DNA of 64,000 nucleotides, from the NCBI GenBank assembly GCA_022605955.1, contig JAKCOZ010000329.1:62001-126000 (forward strand). The letters are read 5' to 3'. A model generated the notes under the pieces. That model was not told the origin of the DNA and ran no database searches. It saw only the letters and a list, made by a program, of their open reading frames with translations. Source of the stretch: Rallus limicola (Eukaryota > Chordata > Aves > Gruiformes > Rallidae). Each line of letters opens with the position of its first letter. The first letter of the stretch is position 1. A program made the translations under genes and the position numbers. Shown piece after piece: positions 60,746-64,000 of this stretch.

Positions 60746-63700
60746 TAGCTTGTCTGAAACCTCCTAACAGGACACACAAGCAGACCCTGTCACTTTGGCT
60801 CTCAGCCTTTTCCTTTGCCTGGAAAGAGGGAACATGCCTGGAACCTCCTACGGTGCTTTTCTCGGCCCTAGCAGACTGCAGTTCAAAACATGCTAAACGT
60901 CCAGCAATAACTCCCAAAGTAAAGAAGCTAGGCATGAAAGGCATAGCTTGTCTGAAACCTCCTAACAGGACACACAAGCAGACCCTGTCACTTTGGCTCT
61001 CAGCCTTTTCCTTTGCCTGGAAAGAGGGAACATGCCTGGAACCTCCTACGGTGCTTTTCTCGGCCCTAGCAGACTGCAGTTCAAAACATGCTAAACGTCC
61101 AGCAATAACTCCCAAAGTAAAGAAGCTAGGCATGAAAGGCATAGCTTGTCTGAAACCTCCTAACAGGACACACAAGCAGACCCTGTCACTTTGGCTCTCA
61201 GCCTTTTCCTTTGCCTGGAAAGAGGGAACATGCCTGGAACCTCCTACGGTGCTTTTCTCGGCCCTAGCAGACTGCAGTTCAAAACATGCTAAACGTCCAG
61301 CAATAACTCCCAAAGTAAAGAAGCTAGGACTGAAAGGCATAGCTTGTCTGAAACCTCCTAACAGGACACACAAGCAGACCCTGTCACTTTGGCTCTCAGC
61401 CTTTTCCTTTGCCTGGAAAGAGGGAACATGCCTGGAACCTCCTACGGTGCTTTTCTCGGCCCTAGCAGACTGCAGTTCAAAACATGCTAAACGTCCAGCA
61501 ATAACTCCCAAAGTAAAGAAGCTAGGACTGAAAGGCATAGCTTGTCTGAAACCTCCTAACAGGACACACAAGCAGACCCTGTCACTTTGGCTCTCAGCCT
61601 TTTCCTTTGCCTGGAAAGAAGGAACATACCTGCTACCTCCTACGGTGCTTTTCTCGGCCCTAGCAGACTGCAGTTCAAAACATGCTAAACGTCCAGCAAT
61701 AACTCCCAAAGTAAAGAAGCTAGGACTGAAAGGCATAGCTTGTCTGAAACCTCCTAACAGGACACACAAGCAGACCCTGTCACTTTGGCTCTCAGCCTTT
61801 TCCTTTGCCTGGAAAGAGGGAACATGCCTGGAACCTCCTACGGTGCTTTTCTCGGCCCTAGCAGACTGCAGTTCAAAACATGCTAAACGTCCAGCAATAA
61901 CTCCCAAAGTAAAGAAGCTAGGCATGAAAGGCATAGCTTGTCTGAAACCTCCTAACAGGACACACAAGCAGACCCTGTCACTTTGGCTCTCAGCCTTTTC
62001 CTTTGCCTGGAAAGAAGGAACATACCTGCTACCTCCTACAGTGCTTTTCTCGGCCCTAGCAGACTGCAGTTCAAAACATGCTAAACGTCCAGCAATAACT
62101 CCCAAAGTAAAGAAGCTAGGACTGAAAGGCATAGCTTGTCTGAAACCTCCTAACAGGACACACAAGCAGACCCTGTCACTTTGGCTCTCAGCCTTTTCCT
62201 TTGCCTGGAAAGAGGGAACATGCCTGGAACCTCCTACGGTGCTTTTCTCGGCCCTAGCAGACTGCAGTTCAAAACATGCTAAACGTCCAGCAATAACTCC
62301 CAAAGTAAAGAAGCTAGGACTGAAAGGCATAGCTTGTCTGAAACCTCCTAACAGGACACACAAGCAGACCCTGTCACTTTGGCTCTCAGCCTTTTCCTTT
62401 GCCTGGAAAGAAGGAACATACCTGCTACCTCCTACGGTGCTTTTCTCGGCCCTAGCAGACTGCAGTTCAAAACATGCTAAACGTCCAGCAATAACTCCCA
62501 AAGTAAAGAAGCTAGGCATGAAAGGCATAGCTTGTCTGAAACCTCCTAACAGGACACACAAGCAGACCCTGTCACTTTGGCTCTCAGCCTTTTCCTTTGC
62601 CTGGAAAGAGGGAACATGCCTGGAACCTCCTACGGTGCTTTTCTCGGCCCTAGCAGACTGCAGTTCAAAACATGCTAAACGTCCAGCAATAACTCCCAAA
62701 GTAAAGAAGCTAGGACTGAAAGGCATAGCTTGTCTGAAACCTCCTAACAGGACACACAAGCAGACCCTGTCACTTTGGCTCTCAGCCTTTTCCTTTGCCT
62801 GGAAAGAGGGAACATGCCTGGAACCTCCTACGGTGCTTTTCTCGGCCCTAGCAGACTGTAGTTCAAAACATGCTAAACGTCCAGCAATAACTCCCAAAGT
62901 AAAGAAGCTAGGACTGAAAGGCATAGCTTGTCTGAAACCTCCTAACAGGACACACAAGCAGACCCTGTCACTTTGGCTCTCAGCCTTTTCCTTTGCCTGG
63001 AAAGAGGGAACATGCCTGGAACCTCCTACGGTGCTTTTCTCGGCCCTAGCAGACTGCAGTTCAAAACATGCTAAACGTCCAGCAATAACTCCCAAAGTAA
63101 AGAAGCTAGGACTGAAAGGCATAGCTTGTCTGAAACCTCCTAACAGGACACACAAGCAGACCCTGTCACTTTGGCTCTCAGCCTTTTCCTTTGCCTGGAA
63201 AGAAGGAACATACATGGAACCTCCTACGGTGCTTTTCTCGGCCCTAGCAGACTGCAGTTCAAAACATGCTAAACGTCCAGCAATAACTCCCAAAGTAAAG
63301 AAGCTAGGACTGAAAGGCATAGCTTGTCTGAAACCTCCTAACAGGACACACAAGCAGACCCTGTCACTTTGGCTCTCAGCCTTTTCCTTTGCCTGGAAAG
63401 AGGGAACATGCCTGGAACCTCCTACGGTGCTTTTCTCGGCCCTAGCAGACTGCAGTTCAAAACATGCTAAACGTCCAGCAATAACTCCCAAAGTAAAGAA
63501 GCTAGGACTGAAAGGCATAGCTTGTCTGAAACCTCCTAACAGGACACACAAGCAGACCCTGTCACTTTGGCTCTCAGCCTTTTCCTTTGCCTGGAAAGAA
63601 GGAACATACATGCTACCTCCTACGGTGCTTTTCTCGGCCCTAGCAGACTGCAGTTCAAAACATGCTAAACGTCCAGCAATAACTCCCAAAGTAAAGAAGC

Positions 63701-64000
63701 TAGGCCTGAAAGGCATAGCTTGTCTGAAACCTCCTAACAGGACACACAAGCAGACCCTGTCACTTTGGCTCTCAGCCTTTTCCTTTGCCTGGAAAGAGGG
63801 AACATGCCTGGAACCTCCTACGGTGCTTTTCTCGGCCCTAGCAGACTGCCGTTCAAAACATGCTAAACGTCCAGCAATAACTCCCAAAGTAAAGAAGCTA
63901 GGCATGAAAGGCATAGCTTGTCTGAAACCTCCTAACAGGACACACAAGCAGACCCTGTCACTTTGGCTCTCAGCCTTTTCCTTTGCCTGGAAAGAAGGAA
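60746..64000. repeat. Terminal satellite segment, runs off the window
   Basis: About 16 monomers in exact phase, mixing gaggg/atgcctggaa and gaagg/atacctgcta types. A hybrid, gaaggaacatacatggaacc, is at about 63204-63223. A tgccgttc monomer (about 63848) and a tgtagttc monomer (62857) recall the 21-monomer unit, but I see no complete further copy. The array continues beyond 64000. Confidence 0.85.

Larger units (their letters stand above)
1..64000. repeat. Satellite DNA array, 198-bp monomer, about 323 copies head to tail
   Basis: The same 198-bp sequence repeats without interruption across the window, always in one orientation. Landmarks such as cggtgctttt recur at multiples of 198: for example 38873 and 63821 are 24948 bp apart, exactly 126 monomers. 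Monomers differ by a handful of substitutions at recurrent diagnostic sites, so neighbours are mostly above 95% alike by eye. The consensus has about 49% GC and three CpG sites per unit. No unique DNA or mobile element breaks the array, and both edges lie outside the window. Arrays of this type are eukaryotic heterochromatin, often centromeric or pericentromeric; the chromosomal location here is inference. I do not recognise the family. Confidence 0.99.
38845..64000 (+). other. Stop-free plus frame to window end (not called as a gene)
   Basis: After the TGA at 38842 I found no in-frame stop and no phase change for about 8385 codons, to the end of the window. I checked every variant I noticed (for example aaattaaag, cattaact, cctgatagg, tttactttg), and each is a sense change in this frame. 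In-frame ATG occurs in the taggCAtg monomers but is followed by mid-repeat sequence. Most likely this is a by-product of a 3n-length monomer with a stop-free consensus frame. Confidence 0.35.

Noticed and set aside
1..64000. Giant repetitive proteins encoded by the long open frames on either strand
   Set aside because: The frames exist on both strands, have no unique ends, no credible start context and no recognisable domain. The 198-bp period explains their length, and stop or frameshift monomers have spread freely.
1..64000. CRISPR array
   Set aside because: The repeated unit is 198 bp with no short direct repeats separated by unique spacers, and there is no cas gene.
1..64000. Mobile elements, or terminal repeats of one
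   Set aside because: No transposase, reverse transcriptase, terminal inverted repeats or target-site duplications; the monomer fills the whole window.
1..64000. Bacterial ribosome-binding sites or promoters (gaaagagggaac before atg)
   Set aside because: The purine-rich stretch occurs in every monomer, and the following ATG leads into a short frame that stops in the repeat. The array is eukaryotic in character.

Overview
The window is one unbroken satellite-DNA array. From the first to the last base it consists of head-to-tail copies of a single 198-bp monomer, about 323 of them, all in the same orientation. I see no unique sequence, transposon, RNA gene, CRISPR array, promoter or credible protein-coding gene. 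A 64-kb homogeneous tandem array of a roughly 200-bp, GC-balanced unit (about 49% GC by my hand count of the consensus) points to a eukaryotic chromosome, most likely centromeric, pericentromeric or other heterochromatin. I do not recognise the family and cannot name the species. An animal is plausible, but nothing in the sequence proves it.

The useful information lies in how monomer variants are arranged. Variants are marked by a few diagnostic sites: taggCCtg / taggACtg / taggCAtg; gagggaacatgcctggaacc versus gaaggaacatacctgctacc; cttttctcggccc versus ctttcctcggtcc; tgcagttc / tgctgttc / tgccgttc / tgtagttc; and ggacacac versus ggaaacac. Reading these as barcodes gives nested duplications. 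(1) A 63-monomer block: 1-12127 recurs at 12474-24599, and I found only three differences. (2) Within it, a 7-monomer higher-order unit (1386 bp) at 1861 and 3247, again at 14334 and 15720, with a shorter relative at 12156. (3) From 5640 to 37507, a family of blocks each ending in the same complex 1-bp deletion (ggcatagc in place of ggccctagc). Full blocks are 27, 26, 8, 17 and 20 monomers long. (4) From 37508 to 52430, a more variegated region with 11-, 12- and 13-monomer offsets. (5) A 21-monomer (4158-bp) tandem duplication at about 52430-56587 and 56588-60745. (6) A terminal stretch to 64000 running off the window.

Because 198 is divisible by three and the consensus has one stop-free frame on each strand, long open frames cover nearly everything: a 66-residue repeat on plus and another on minus. 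I treat these as a consequence of the period and not as genes. They lack proper starts, unique ends, signal or domain structure, and sit entirely inside the satellite. Frame-breaking changes do occur and spread with their monomers as neutral markers would. All monomer-phase indels I found lie between 5595 and 37508. The last 25 kb keeps exact 198-bp phase.

The layout fits repeated unequal exchange and short-tract conversion at several scales. The most notable results are the apparently undescribed 198-bp family, the graded block structure carrying linked deletion markers, and the dual-strand open frames, which deserve a transcription test before being dismissed.
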